Source of the DNA: Amanita rubescens
Lineage: Eukaryota > Basidiomycota > Agaricomycetes > Agaricales > Amanitaceae
Assembly: GCA_015039365.1 (NCBI GenBank)
Contig: WION01000017.1
Span: 124,001-188,000, forward strand
Reading direction: 5' to 3'
Length of the DNA: 64,000 nucleotides
Below the pieces are notes generated by a model. That model did not search any database and had not been told where the DNA came from. It was given only the letters and a program-made list of their open reading frames with translations. The translations under genes were made by a program, and so were the position numbers. Below are positions 44,013 through 53,910 of the stretch, piece by piece. Positions within the stretch are counted from its first letter, which is position 1. Each line of letters begins with the position of its first letter.

Positions 44013-45770
44013 ATGTCATTCACATACCAAGTTATTATGCAAAATGGAAACGACACCACCGACGCCGTTCAGCACTTCCCCTGGTCTGAATTCTACGCTG
44101 GAGAGAACACCGACACCCGACTCACCACTCTCACTGAACCCTACCGACCTCGACTCGTTCTTCATACCACCGACACCGACGAAGAAGACACTGACCCGAA
44201 CGACTTCGTTGATGTTCCCCACAGATCTCCCGATCAGACCTCGTCTCAAACGATCCCGGTCACTCCCACCGAAACCCAGGAAACCCACCACGGAACATCA
44301 GAAACTCTGGCTGTACCTGGACGAATTACGGAAGATCGCAATAGCCGACCGATCCCACCTAGAAACGCTGAAGACATTAGCGTTACCTTACATAGAGAAA
44401 CGGCATTTGCCGGTCACGCTTCGACTCAATCTCATAACGAATCTATTCGAGGCAACGACCAGAGTCACGGTACAGATGGGACTAACCGCGATATGGCTGG
44501 CTCCATCATACGAACCACCCCCGATCTCTATCTCAGTTATCACGGAATTACTACTTACACCAAGGTTAGAGACCGCGTCACTCTGATCTGTAACACCGCT
44601 AGACTACAGGTCGACATCTTTGACCAAGAAAGGATAGCTCGAGTCTGGCGACTTCTCATGGACTTCCGAACCGCCACTACCCTTGCCGGTCAAGCCCGAG
44701 ATCAGTACAACTATCATTGTGCCGATTTAATCGAAACGTTTGTAAACGTTACGTCACTATACTGGGAAGACATTCATCCGAAAGGAGGAAATCTAGATCA
44801 ATTGGCGATAGATCTATTACGACGACTTCTCACAGCTGACATCGAACGTTACATCATCCTTGCTATAGAAAGCATTGACGATCAAAGGTTTGGATTAAAA
44901 ATACAGCCTCACGATCAGAACAACCGCATCGCTGTCAACCATTGGTTTCGCGCTACCGAAGCTACACCCGACCGACACCGAGCAACTAGATGCATTATGG
45001 AGACAGATCGTAAATCGAGAGAAATCTGGTGCCTCACCGGAAAGATCCGAGACCTCTTGTCCAGTATCCAAGGAGACACAGAATGGACTACAGCCGAATT
45101 CGCAGATGGAGTTCCCTTGCATCAACTCACTAGCGACCACATTGCGCAGATTAATAATGCGATCAGTGATCTCGATCTTCATCGCCGAATCCGTACAACA
45201 GGCGATCTCATTGAGGAAGAACCGAAACGAGATAAGAAGGCTCCTCCTCCTCCTCGATCCGCATCACCCCCAACCACCACCGTTATTCGCCACGGAGTCT
45301 GGAATATTCCTGTCCCCACTACTCGACGACACGACACTCCGCCTGCTCGACGACCTACGACCCGCAGTATGACCAATGCCGCCAACCAACGCCCTCACCG
45401 TTACAACCGCTGCATCCACTGCCGAGGTAAACATGCCTCTGAGGATCATCATCTTGCTACTGCAATTCCTCCTATGCCTACTCTACCTCCACGTGCTCCC
45501 ACGCGCCGACGCGATCCGACGCCCGGTCCTTCCACTAAGAAGAAAGGACGTTCTCGAACTACCGCAGATGCCGCCAATACCCCCGCTTCCACTAGCCGCC
45601 GCCCTCATCAGCCGAAGAAGAAGGGAAAAAAGAAGGCACACCACGCGTCACAGTGTCAGGCATGCGTCAACGGACGACAGTGCGACGGAGCCGACGACGA
45701 CGCCTGCGATCTTTACGGTGACTACGGCTATCAGCACGACGACGACGCCATGCACAACATGAACACCTGA
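44013..45770 (+). CDS. Chromovirus ORF3 (585 aa), unknown function
   Basis: Starts one base after the pol stop. Its first 190 codons overlap another open frame (44,044-44,586). From about residue 170 it reads as a helical protein (ARVWRLLMDFRTATTLAGQA, YNYHCADLIETF), then a segment shared with the truncated copy (NHWFRATEATPDRHR). A Pro/Arg-rich linker follows, then a zinc-binding-type CIHCRGKHASEDHH, basic runs (KKKGKKKAHH), and a C-terminal CQACVNGRQCDGADDDACD. Gypsy elements usually end with pol. This position is where env-like or accessory genes sit, but no signal peptide or membrane segment is seen. The zinc-knuckle-like and basic parts suggest nucleic-acid binding. Confidence 0.7.
   Translation: MSFTYQVIMQNGNDTTDAVQHFPWSEFYAGENTDTRLTTLTEPYRPRLVLHTTDTDEEDTDPNDFVDVPHRSPDQTSSQTIPVTPTETQETHHGTSETLAVPGRITEDRNSRPIPPRNAEDISVTLHRETAFAGHASTQSHNESIRGNDQSHGTDGTNRDMAGSIIRTTPDLYLSYHGITTYTKVRDRVTLICNTARLQVDIFDQERIARVWRLLMDFRTATTLAGQARDQYNYHCADLIETFVNVTSLYWEDIHPKGGNLDQLAIDLLRRLLTADIERYIILAIESIDDQRFGLKIQPHDQNNRIAVNHWFRATEATPDRHRATRCIMETDRKSREIWCLTGKIRDLLSSIQGDTEWTTAEFADGVPLHQLTSDHIAQINNAISDLDLHRRIRTTGDLIEEEPKRDKKAPPPPRSASPPTTTVIRHGVWNIPVPTTRRHDTPPARRPTTRSMTNAANQRPHRYNRCIHCRGKHASEDHHLATAIPPMPTLPPRAPTRRRDPTPGPSTKKKGRSRTTADAANTPASTSRRPHQPKKKGKKKAHHASQCQACVNGRQCDGADDDACDLYGDYGYQHDDDAMHNMNT
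44044..44586 (+). CDS. Alternative frame overlapping the ORF3 start (180 aa)
   Basis: Begins with its own ATG and stays open for 180 codons in a different frame from ORF3. Its second half is convincingly helical (LWLYLDELRKIAIADRSHLE, LRLNLITNLFEATTR), whereas the overlapping frame of ORF3 there is Thr/Asp/Pro-rich. One reading is that the true ORF3 protein starts here and shifts, by frameshift or splicing, into the longer frame near 44,550-44,590. Another is genuine dual coding. Confidence 0.5.
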   Translation: METTPPTPFSTSPGLNSTLERTPTPDSPLSLNPTDLDSFFIPPTPTKKTLTRTTSLMFPTDLPIRPRLKRSRSLPPKPRKPTTEHQKLWLYLDELRKIAIADRSHLETLKTLALPYIEKRHLPVTLRLNLITNLFEATTRVTVQMGLTAIWLAPSYEPPPISISVITELLLTPRLETASL

Positions 45771-45810
45771 ACGTTTTGTTGTTGCGGTCAACAACGTAGG
45801 GGAGAGCTAG

Positions 45811-46263
45811 TGTTACAACACGGTACGGACTCCCGCATTATGCTTACATGATACGTCGGACATGTCTATTTTCTTTATGCATACCTTACTCATCGCTCCC
45901 CTTATGCTCGATTCATGCGGACTAACTCGTTCCCTTTAATATACCATCCCTTGTTCCACATATGACGCCGTCCTTATACTCACTTTCGTACTTACCTTTA
46001 TACATTAATTAGTACGTCTCATTGTACTTGCTAGTATAAGTACCGCATGTATTCTAGAGTCGAACCCTAAGTTCGACTTAGCTGTTTATTGTCGTCTGGC
46101 AATATAACCTTGCTCTTTAACTCATCTACCACAATCGTCCTCAGATCCTAAGTCAACGTCTTGACTTAGTATTGAACTTATAATCTTAACGTTTGACTTA
46201 AGACTTGTAATCGTGACTAGAGTTGCCGTTGCAACTTAGGTTGAGATTAACGAGTTCGTAACA
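45811..46263 (+). repeat. Chromovirus 3' LTR (453 bp)
   Basis: Same sequence as the 5' LTR as far as can be read. Preceded by the polypurine tract AGGGGAGAG (45,798-45,806) and followed by the GCAAG duplication. Confidence 0.95.
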
Positions 46264-48824
46264 GCAAGACCATGCCAGTGAGCCATGTCAAAAAGAACTT
46301 TGAGAATATAGGTGTTGTGGGGCTCGGGCAAGAGACCATCAAAAACGGGGATAGCACACTAATTGAGTGCGTAAGTCAGTTTGAAGCCAGCCAATGACTC
46401 TACCTACTTGAAGCATATCCTCATAATCACGAGCGGTCATCTTCTTCAGTTCTGACCTGTTCGTTTTCATTTTCCTTATGCCATCGGTCCCAAAAGGTGG
46501 GATTTCTCGAAAGCTAATCGTCTGTCAGTACCTGGTCGCCGGCTCTGATCGATACTTGCCGTCGGTCCATTTCATGTTTCGAACTTTCATTATGGCAGTC
46601 CAGGAGGCGAAGCAGGTGAATAAATACGGCTTTCCACACGCCAAGCTCGACCTCGTGCATCAAGTCCACAACAAGCATGTCGAACATTTTGAAGCCAAGT
46701 GGTGTTAGTTTCTCTGAAAATGCATTCTGATGCAAGAGAATGTCATGATATATCTCGTCGCAGAAAAGAGCACCCACCGCTGTTGGAACAAGGGAATCCT
46801 TTTGCAGGAGATCCTCTACTGCCTTGGTGTCTGTCTTTAAATTCTTTGCGTAGATGATCTCACGTGCAGCCTTAACACGACCACGCCTACCGAGGTCATC
46901 AACGCGTGTGAGAGAAATGCGCTGCGCCATGTCCCGTTTCATTCCCATATTGGGTACACGTTTCAACGGAATGAGACAACGAGGGCAAGGGCAACTGCCA
47001 AGGTTTCGTATGCTGGCAATAAGTACTCTATAAGAGTTGTCTGAGTTTTGCGAACAGCGGAGTGTAATAGGTAAAAAATACTTCTCTGGGTAGTCCGCAG
47101 AATACGTGAATATGCGAGGGTAAAAACGACGGCTGATGCCGTCATGACACTTGATTGCTATTCCGTGCTTATATGCTTTCAGGAAGTCGTCATCGAGAAG
47201 GATTGCCCATTGAGTGTGGTACATTTCTCGTTGGCAATGCGCCATGAGGGCTGGTTGGATTGCTTTTTGGCCGATGTTTTCTGCCGCAAAAGATTTGAAA
47301 GCGTCAGGAAGCTACCATTGAAGGAAATTGAGGGTTTACGCCACAGCTCAGAAAGGAACCTCGCGTACCGTCTCCAAATAAGCGATATGTTCAAATGCCC
47401 GACAAGAAGGTTTCGATCTTCGATCCTTTGATTTGTTCCCGAACGTAAGATAAATAGGACATAGCTTTGCACTGCTGAAGGCCGTCAGCTGAGTGGGGTC
47501 CGAGGCAAACATAAGGCCTAGTACGACCCGCGGAAGCTCGCATTCTGATTCTCCAGGAGAATCCTGAAGCATGCGGTGAGCTTCAAAGAATGCTTCTGAG
47601 GTGTAAAGTTCGCCATAAACTCGGACTGGTTCAGTGGCATCTTTTGGTTTCCAAAAAAATTCATAGGGTTCAAAATGAAGGTGGGTAGCTTGGGTAACTT
47701 TTTCTTTGATTACAGATATCAACTTGCGATGATGAAGAATTCCCGCATCGAAATCTTTTGGTCCTGGATGTAACATTTGACCGTGGAAAGGGACGCTGAT
47801 CTTAACCGGTGTTTTGATCCAGTCTGCGTCATCTCTTTCATTCGCCGCGTCGTCATCATCATTTGGGCCGTCGACACGCTCTCCACTCAACTGGGTATCG
47901 ATAAGCTGCCAGTTCTTTCCAGAAACATCTTCTGGACGAAAGGAAGGGTGTCCAACTATTTGAAGGAGATTCTGGAAGCCGGACTGTGATTTCTTTTCAC
48001 CGCCGTTCCAGTACCATTCTCCGAGTAGGAATGAAGATTGGTTTGGATAAGGGTAGTAGATGTTGACCGGAACGGTGGGAAGGGACGCATCTATTAAACC
48101 GTTCGAAGATGAATCCGGAGAGGTATCATGTTCGGGTAGGCGATTAGCATAATATTTCCGGAAAAGCCCAAATCTATCGCATGCGGATTGGAGGATCTGT
48201 TTGACCTGATATGGCAGCCGCTGCGGACACTGAGGTGCATCTGGCTCTGCTTGGATGATTTCAGGTAGGGTCTGCAAAGATGTTGAAGGAAGAGGTGCTG
48301 GAGGTTCAGATTCCGTATCTCGATAGCGCTTTGGCAGTCGCCGGTGTTCTCGGCGGTTCCTCCGCTGTGCCAGTGGTTGACCCAAGTCATCTTCGTCCAC
48401 GACATCCTCGTCCACGACATCCTCGTCCACGACATCCTCGTCCACGACATCCTCGTCCACGACATCCTCGTCCACGACATCCTCGTCCACGATTGTAGGA
48501 GTCCCGACAGTCTAAGGAATCGTTCATAAGCAATACAGCCGAGCGCGCATGAAATCTAACTTGTGAACGAACCAGTAAAAGAAAATCATCGCTCGGTTGC
48601 AGTTCGGCTGCTATACTTGAGCTTGAAGTGCATTCCATAGCTTGGCCCCCGTCAATCCTTCGACGCTTCTTTGCCCGCCAGACTTCATTGGCCTTTGCAA
48701 GCGCAGTTGATAGCCGCTTTTTCGTCTTCAGACAACTGCGCCTGTGGTAACTATATGCTTGCGGGAGCGAGAATACTCGTCCACAAATACAAGCTTGAGA
48801 CCAAGCTGACTCGGGAAAATTCAT
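46264..48824 (-). pseudogene. Plavaka transposase gene, 5' part (split by chromovirus insertion)
   Basis: Starts at the ATG at 48,822-48,824 with a C2H2-like zinc finger (CICGRVFSLPQAYSYHRRSC). A 49-nt intron (GTTAGA...CTTAG) leads to an acidic DEDVV repeat of 15-bp units (about 48,395-48,490). Next come KYYANRLPEHDT, VRVYGELYTSEAF and LTAFSSAKLCPIYLTFGN, then after a further intron MAHCQREMYHTQWAILLDDD, CHDGISRRFYPRIFTYSADY, CPCPRCLIP and DLMHEVELGVWKAVF. Near 46,500 one junction is unclear. A short intron precedes CAIPVFDGLLPEPHNTYILK and AHWHGLA, where the retrotransposon interrupts. The motif order matches Plavaka transposases of Agaricomycetes, with a zinc finger in front of an RNase-H-like core. 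The protein would move the element if uninterrupted. Confidence 0.85.
48395..48490 (-). repeat. Coding 15-bp tandem repeat in the Plavaka gene
   Basis: GAGGATGTCGTGGAC is repeated about six times and encodes an acidic DEDVV run. In other frames it yields GRGCR or TRMSW repeats, which are not real proteins. Confidence 0.9.
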
Positions 48825-49169
48825 TGTGTACTGAGCGTACAGCGTGATGCAGCTATTGGGTAAGGGTATAGCTGGACCTGCTCCTTTGAATCTTGGAACC
48901 CTTTGAATATGAAAGTTGCGATGCGAACGCGAAGTAATGTAAACTGTGACTCGGACGAGTCAAAGTTACTACTAATGAACAAGTGAGTCATTTGCATTCA
49001 CACGGCATGATGCGGCATCAATGGCCCTAGGCTGACCACCCGCCGGCACCAGTTCACATCCAACCCGACGGTAATCCCGTTTCAATATTGTGTATTTAGC
49101 CATACAAGACGTCATTTTCAAAGTACGGCAATCCGTTCCCAATAACCCATCCATGACGCAGGATTGTCT

Positions 49170-49430
49170 CAAAGGCTTGGCGTGAAGGATTCAACCACGT
49201 AATTAATTGCTCTGCCACGCATAATTCGCATTTGGAACGCCAGCATCGGAGGAACTAGCGGCGCTGAATGAGGAAACGGTGGCAACCATCGAACCCTGCA
49301 TAGACACTGCAAGGTCCTGGAGGTGCGAATGAGTCCTCTTGATTTGGAGAAGTCAGAATGATGGGTTGAAAAGCGCCAACCCATCCAATGGTCCAAGGCG
49401 CTGAATTCATGTTAAGGAACGGTTGTCGTT
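49170..49430 (-). pseudogene. Degenerate fragment of the same unknown family as the gene at 63,251
   Basis: The minus strand reads APWTIGWVGAFQPIILT, SPNQEDSFAPPGPCSVYAGF, then changes frame to FPHSAPLVPPM. This parallels PFDGRVAALHPRHPDFY, PNQEDVFLPPGPCNVYARF and FSHSAPYLCCIP in the gene at 63,251. At least one frameshift and a gap are present. An intron acceptor-like ...TTCAG at the start corresponds to the exon-2 start of that gene. Confidence 0.7.
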
Positions 49431-49445
49431 CATGTATCAAACTCA

Positions 49446-51480
49446 CTATCAGTTCATCAATTCTTCAGAACCTTTGCATCCACAGATAGCGTGAGGGCAG
49501 ATGGCATTTATTCGGAAACTATCAGTGGTCGCTAAGAATCTAACGGAAAACAAAAGACTAAGGAAAGGGACATACCAAGAAAAGCGAAAGATCGCAAGAA
49601 GTGCCGATCATGAGAGGCCCTCTGAATAGCCCCAGGAAAAGGAGCTCCGTCAGGTGTGGTCAACCAGGCAACTCTTGTAGATCCAATTGAAACAGTGTTG
49701 CGTGCCATTCGATTGAGAAAGGCTGACCCAAGAGTCTAACCCATGGGAGCGACGTACTTAACGTCTAACTCTTGTACCTTCCGCGCCGTGGTCTTGACGA
49801 GGACAAAGATGGGAGGGAGACAATTCCTAGTCCTAGTACTAGTAGAGGAGTGAACGTTCTTGAACAGTCCAAAGTTTGGCTCTCGCGTGACTCTGGCAGT
49901 CTGGCGTGACCGTGACTTCAACGACTGTGGTCACTGTATTCATTTACATATGCTGCGAGTTCATCTGATTATTACTAGGGATCAAATATGTCCGCTACAA
50001 ATCCCACGACTTCACAAAAAGAGCCCCCGAAAAAGGAAAGAGATATAGCGAGAAAGCGGCGCACTAACATACTTAATTGAATGCAAATCCGTCCCAGCAC
50101 TTTTCGAGAAGTAGGTCTCAGAAGCGCGTGATGGTACATGATGGAGGATGGCTTGAATTTGGATGGGCTAATTGATCAAGGGAGGCAAAGTATTCCCTTA
50201 TCACACTGAACGACGTGAGTGGTATTGTCATCAAAAGGGCTCTGGGACGTACTTGAGGGAACCATCATCCGGAACTTGTAGTAGCATCTCCCCATTGATC
50301 TTGAGAATAGCTATAATATGTCCCATCGTAAGTCATGATATGAGTCATCGTCAAGGTCGAAAGAATCCATTAATACGAGGGGTTCAACAGGAAAACGGCT
50401 ACACACCCTACTTGGAACCCCATGCAGAAGAAAAAGTCCGGAACGCGAATACCATAGGCACGTTGTTGATATATCTGAGAGCTGTCAGCCTCTGATCGCG
50501 AAATGAGCGAGATTTCACGTACAAACCATGGTATCGTCTCTTTTCTAATTATAATTCAATTTTCAGCGCATCTCGAAGTATAGCGCAAAACGCGTCCGCG
50601 GTTGGGCGTAAACACGTCAGTTGAACGACCTTGAAGGCCTATTCAAGTCATGTTTTAGTTCCGTGATGGATGGGCTACAAGTTGTGGACAGGTTGATACG
50701 ATACGCTGAGTGCATATATGCCTGCTCTGGCATTCATGATTCAACCGTTTGATGCAACGAACGGTTGTGGTGGGGTATCGTGAACCGGACGGATTTGCGG
50801 TCCAACGACGCAAATAGGTGGGTGGCATGGTGTAAAACTTCTCCGCCTATTCGGGTCGCACGGTAAGCAAAGCCATCGTCTAGGAACAGCGTTGGTAGCT
50901 CACATATGATATATGATTCCTCTGCATCTCCCAGAGTCAGGAGTCAGGACCGCATTTGACGCCCATCTTGTCAATGTCACTAGAAGCAGAATTGATGATG
51001 GTTGAAGGAAGTATAGAGAAGAGGTAACAGGAGATGTTGCAACAAGAGTTGGTAGCAGAATGCGACAGAGGCTAGAGCGAAGATTGAGACACGGAAGGGA
51101 AAGGCGGCCGAACGTAGAATCACCTATCCCCGCAACCTGAAAGGTGGAGGGTTTTACAAGGCAGCTTGCCAACCGGAAAGGAAAGTCACGTTGTAACGGA
51201 TGGAATCCTGTTACAGTGTGCAGCATGCTCTGAAGCCTTCCGAAGATGTCCTCCGCCATCCACCTTCGATCCGCTTTCCATCCGCTTCTGTCCGCTTTCG
51301 ATCCGCTTCGATCCGCTCCGCTCCGACGCGTGGGAATTCGTCGGAGTACGTCGGATGCGCGGGAATATGTCGGATTATGTCGGACCACAAGCGCATGGTA
51401 AGCGCATGGTAGTTACTATAAGTACATGTCACATGTAGTCGTATAAATCAGCTACGAACGAGAATCGGAGTTCCCTTCCC
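49446..51480. other. Stretch without a convincing gene
   Basis: Several frames of 60-160 codons exist but none shows a domain or a coherent exon pattern. A microsatellite-like part at about 51,270-51,330 is made of (T)CCGCTTTCGATCCGCTTCGA variants, followed by short repeats of GCGCATGGTA and GTCGGA. Confidence 0.4.
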
Positions 51481-51494
51481 CTCAGATCAGCCTT

Positions 51495-51695
51495 AGCTTA
51501 AGTCTGTGCACTATTGTGCATGGCACCTGCAGTGCTGGGTACAACCCAGAGCACATTGCAGTGTTTCAACGTGACTAAGTACAAACTAAGTACAAACTAA
51601 GTATGTACTTAGTTTGTACTTAGTTTCGGTGCGACGGCCTAGCCTGTATTTTTTACAGGCCAGAGCTGCTCTTGGCAGAGCCTAAGCCCCGGCTA
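51495..51695. other. Cluster of six consecutive hairpins
   Basis: In order: TGCAC-TATT-GTGCA; GTGCTGGG-TACAA-CCCAGAGCAC with a two-base bulge; a perfect 21-bp stem (51,583-51,603 and 51,606-51,626, built of AACTAAGTAC units) with a two-base loop; GCCTGTA-TTTTT-TACAGGC; CTGC-TCTTG-GCAG; and CCCGG-CTA-CCGGG. Such spacing suggests a structured RNA or part of a non-autonomous element. No family is recognised. Confidence 0.6.
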
Positions 51696-51942
51696 CCGGG
51701 AGTCAGTGTCAGTAACAGTAGCGGATCTGAAAACAAAAGGTTCCTCATTGTAGCTGTGGTTCATGGACCACGGCGAGTTCTCGGTTACTTCCATTAGCAG
51801 TAGCTCTCCGCTTCGATCTCACTAGAGTTTCTACGCATCCAATATGTTGAATACTACTGTAATTATAACTTATTACTAGTCAGATATAATATTATGGCTA
51901 TGTACGAGTCTGTATCTATGTGTGCCCACCGGGTCCTTTTAT

Positions 51943-53532
51943 CTATTTGCGTTTCGATTTTTGAAGCAACTTCGATTTACATTCCTCGATCCAGCTCAAA
52001 ACATTCCGTGAACGTTCGTCTCCAACATTTTTTTTGCACAACTCGCCCCACTTCTGGAACTCTGTTTCTTTCAGATGTTCGAAGATTTCCTCGAAGTGAT
52101 CAAGTTGGTAATCGTCGAGGCTGGATCGATCTTGCGATACTTCAAAATTTATACTGAAGAGATCTTTTGCAGTTCCAAAATCGTCGAAACCCCATAGTTG
52201 GAAGCCTGTATGACAGCTCGTCGTGAACGTCATGACCCCGTGGATCGTCCCGGATGGTATAATGAAACTCTTGCTATCATGCACTAGAAGTAGCTCAAGG
52301 TTCTCGAGCTCCTCGATTGCGACAATCATCGAGAATTCCTGAATTGTCCCAGAAACGTATTTTTTGCAAAATACCTGAAGGTTATGGGGGGTGGGCGGCC
52401 AGAAAAGCCATAATTTTCGCCCGGATATATGTCGTATAAACTGAGAAGACCCACAATAGTCGATATGGGGATCGGTAATAGACCCCCTGGGATTAATGGA
52501 ACTTAACCATGTAGGTCGTTTTCCCCCCACACACTCGTAGACATGGTTGGTGCTCTCTTCAAATGGTCCTGCGGTCAAGGAACATTTTAGGAGACCTCCT
52601 TTGGTTTCTGGTATGGTCAACGCTCCGAGGAGAGGACCTGAGTGTTTGAGGCGGTCCCCTGCTTGACACACGGATGATAGAACATCCATGGTCGAAACAT
52701 GGGTCACGCGACTTCCAAGCGTAAAATTGATCTTGCTAATATTGGCTTTTTTCGCCTGAGTTAGATCGTGTATGACGTCTCGAAGTTCAGGTTCGGGATT
52801 GAAGGGTCCGTGATCTGCATCTGCAAGTAGACATACATGTGCCATAGCGGTGTCATACGGGATCATATCTGGCAGTTCAATTAGTTTTGCAAGGATATCG
52901 CGTCCTCGGTGGTGCATTTTATGGATATTGGATATAGGAGGGGCGTCCCACAGCAGGTATTCCTTTAGTATCCAACGGTTCCCTTCATGTGCCAAACTAG
53001 GGAGGGGATGCGTGTTATCGACGGTAGTAGGGAGCGGACTCGGTGGTATTTCCATTCGTAAACGCTTTCCGCCTTCGTTTTCATGATCGCTAGATGTCAC
53101 TGCTGCTTGGGAACGCTTCCTACTCGGAGATGACCCTTCAATTTGTCGATTTTTCGATGTGCTTGATTTCGGATCGGAGTATGAGGTGGTTTTCCTCCAT
53201 CGGAATATATATTCCTCCAGCACGAACATTGGTCCGAGCTTTGGGTGAGCGGTATATGGCCTATTTAGGCGAGGGCATCGACGTCTCCCATTTTTACGAT
53301 CTTCGTCAATAGAGCGCCACTTTGACTCGCAGGTCTTGTAATATATCATGTGGTCATCATGTTTATTCCCTGGTATGACGCGAACATTGTCCCTCTCTGC
53401 CAACGCCATCACAAGCTCCTGAAACGGAGTTTGAACAGCGATATCCCCAACAGAGCCGATTGATTCCGCTGGAGGATGGGGGCCAACGAAGAGACTGTAG
53501 AATACTTTTTTCTTCTTGAAAGTAAATTTCAT
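51943..53532 (-). CDS. JmjC-like (cupin) protein, 529 aa, 5' end displaced
   Basis: From the ATG at 53,532 the frame gives a 529-aa protein. The C-terminal half has the JmjC signature: DPHIDY (H362 and D364, counting from the frame opening at 53,550), SGRKLWLFWPP, and PSGTIHGVMTF with H437. These are the two His and one Asp that bind Fe(II) in 2-oxoglutarate oxygenases, so catalysis is possible. The substrate is unknown; JmjC proteins often demethylate histone lysines. A Lys/Arg/Ser-rich stretch near residues 130-165 may be a nuclear signal. Upstream sequence was probably part of the gene (ATG at 56,402) but is now separated by a 2.5-kb LTR-flanked insertion. If this copy is expressed, its promoter would come from the inserted repeat. 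Confidence 0.8.
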   Translation of the reverse strand: MKFTFKKKKVFYSLFVGPHPPAESIGSVGDIAVQTPFQELVMALAERDNVRVIPGNKHDDHMIYYKTCESKWRSIDEDRKNGRRRCPRLNRPYTAHPKLGPMFVLEEYIFRWRKTTSYSDPKSSTSKNRQIEGSSPSRKRSQAAVTSSDHENEGGKRLRMEIPPSPLPTTVDNTHPLPSLAHEGNRWILKEYLLWDAPPISNIHKMHHRGRDILAKLIELPDMIPYDTAMAHVCLLADADHGPFNPEPELRDVIHDLTQAKKANISKINFTLGSRVTHVSTMDVLSSVCQAGDRLKHSGPLLGALTIPETKGGLLKCSLTAGPFEESTNHVYECVGGKRPTWLSSINPRGSITDPHIDYCGSSQFIRHISGRKLWLFWPPTPHNLQVFCKKYVSGTIQEFSMIVAIEELENLELLLVHDSKSFIIPSGTIHGVMTFTTSCHTGFQLWGFDDFGTAKDLFSINFEVSQDRSSLDDYQLDHFEEIFEHLKETEFQKWGELCKKNVGDERSRNVLSWIEECKSKLLQKSKRK

Positions 53533-53575
53533 TGCCAACTTGTGGAACACGCCACTCTCTGCCGCACCTCCACAA
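53281..53575. repeat. 295-bp direct repeat, left copy (inner coding part of JmjC gene)
   Basis: Starts ACGTCTCCCATTTTTACG and ends CCGCACCTCCACAA. The same 295 bp recur at 56,091-56,385. Together they bracket the LTR-flanked insertion, in direct orientation, like an oversized target-site duplication. Confidence 0.95.
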
Positions 53576-53910
53576 GAGGCTGACTTGGGGTGCAGCCTCC
53601 GAGATGCGATGCGGCCGGCGAGTTCGGCAGCACCGAAAGGTGCTCGTCCGAGCTCGGTCGCACTCGTTGACTCTCGGAACGTAGATGCGAAGTGCGGGGG
53701 AGAAGAAGATGTATATCCGAACTAACTACGACAGTATATGTACTCGGTGCCTCATGTAAACTACGTGCGTACGGTCCGAAACGTACCGGGTTCCGAGTCT
53801 CAGAGCTCGGTGCGAGACTTCCGAGGTCGTGGATCCAAGCCGAGGTTGCGGTGATGTTTCGGAGATGTTTCAGTATCGGTTCCAGCATAGCCGGAACCGA
53901 CACGTTACAC
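53576..53910 (-). repeat. LTR-like repeat, copy 1
   Basis: On the minus strand TGTAACG, GGTTCCGGCTATGCTGGAAC (a small inverted repeat), a TACATATACT box, and TCGTAGTTAGTTCGG. The LTR-like sequence at 63,771 shares this layout. Confidence 0.8.

Larger units (their letters stand above)
38114..46263 (+). mobile_element. Ty3/gypsy chromovirus (Tf1/sushi-like), 8,150 bp, near-intact
   Basis: Two 453-bp LTRs that look identical, a 5-bp target duplication, a Gag frame, a Pol frame in the order protease, RT, RNase H, integrase, chromodomain, and a third ORF before the 3' LTR. The primer site looks self-complementary to the element's own LTR. It is inserted in a Plavaka transposase gene, so it is younger than that element. 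A partial second copy lies at 33,547-34,873 and a relic LTR end at 19,178. Confidence 0.95.

Noticed and set aside
45376..45762. 128-codon frame inside ORF3
   Set aside because: Shadow of the Pro/Arg-rich ORF3 part. It looks membrane-like only because of codon shift.
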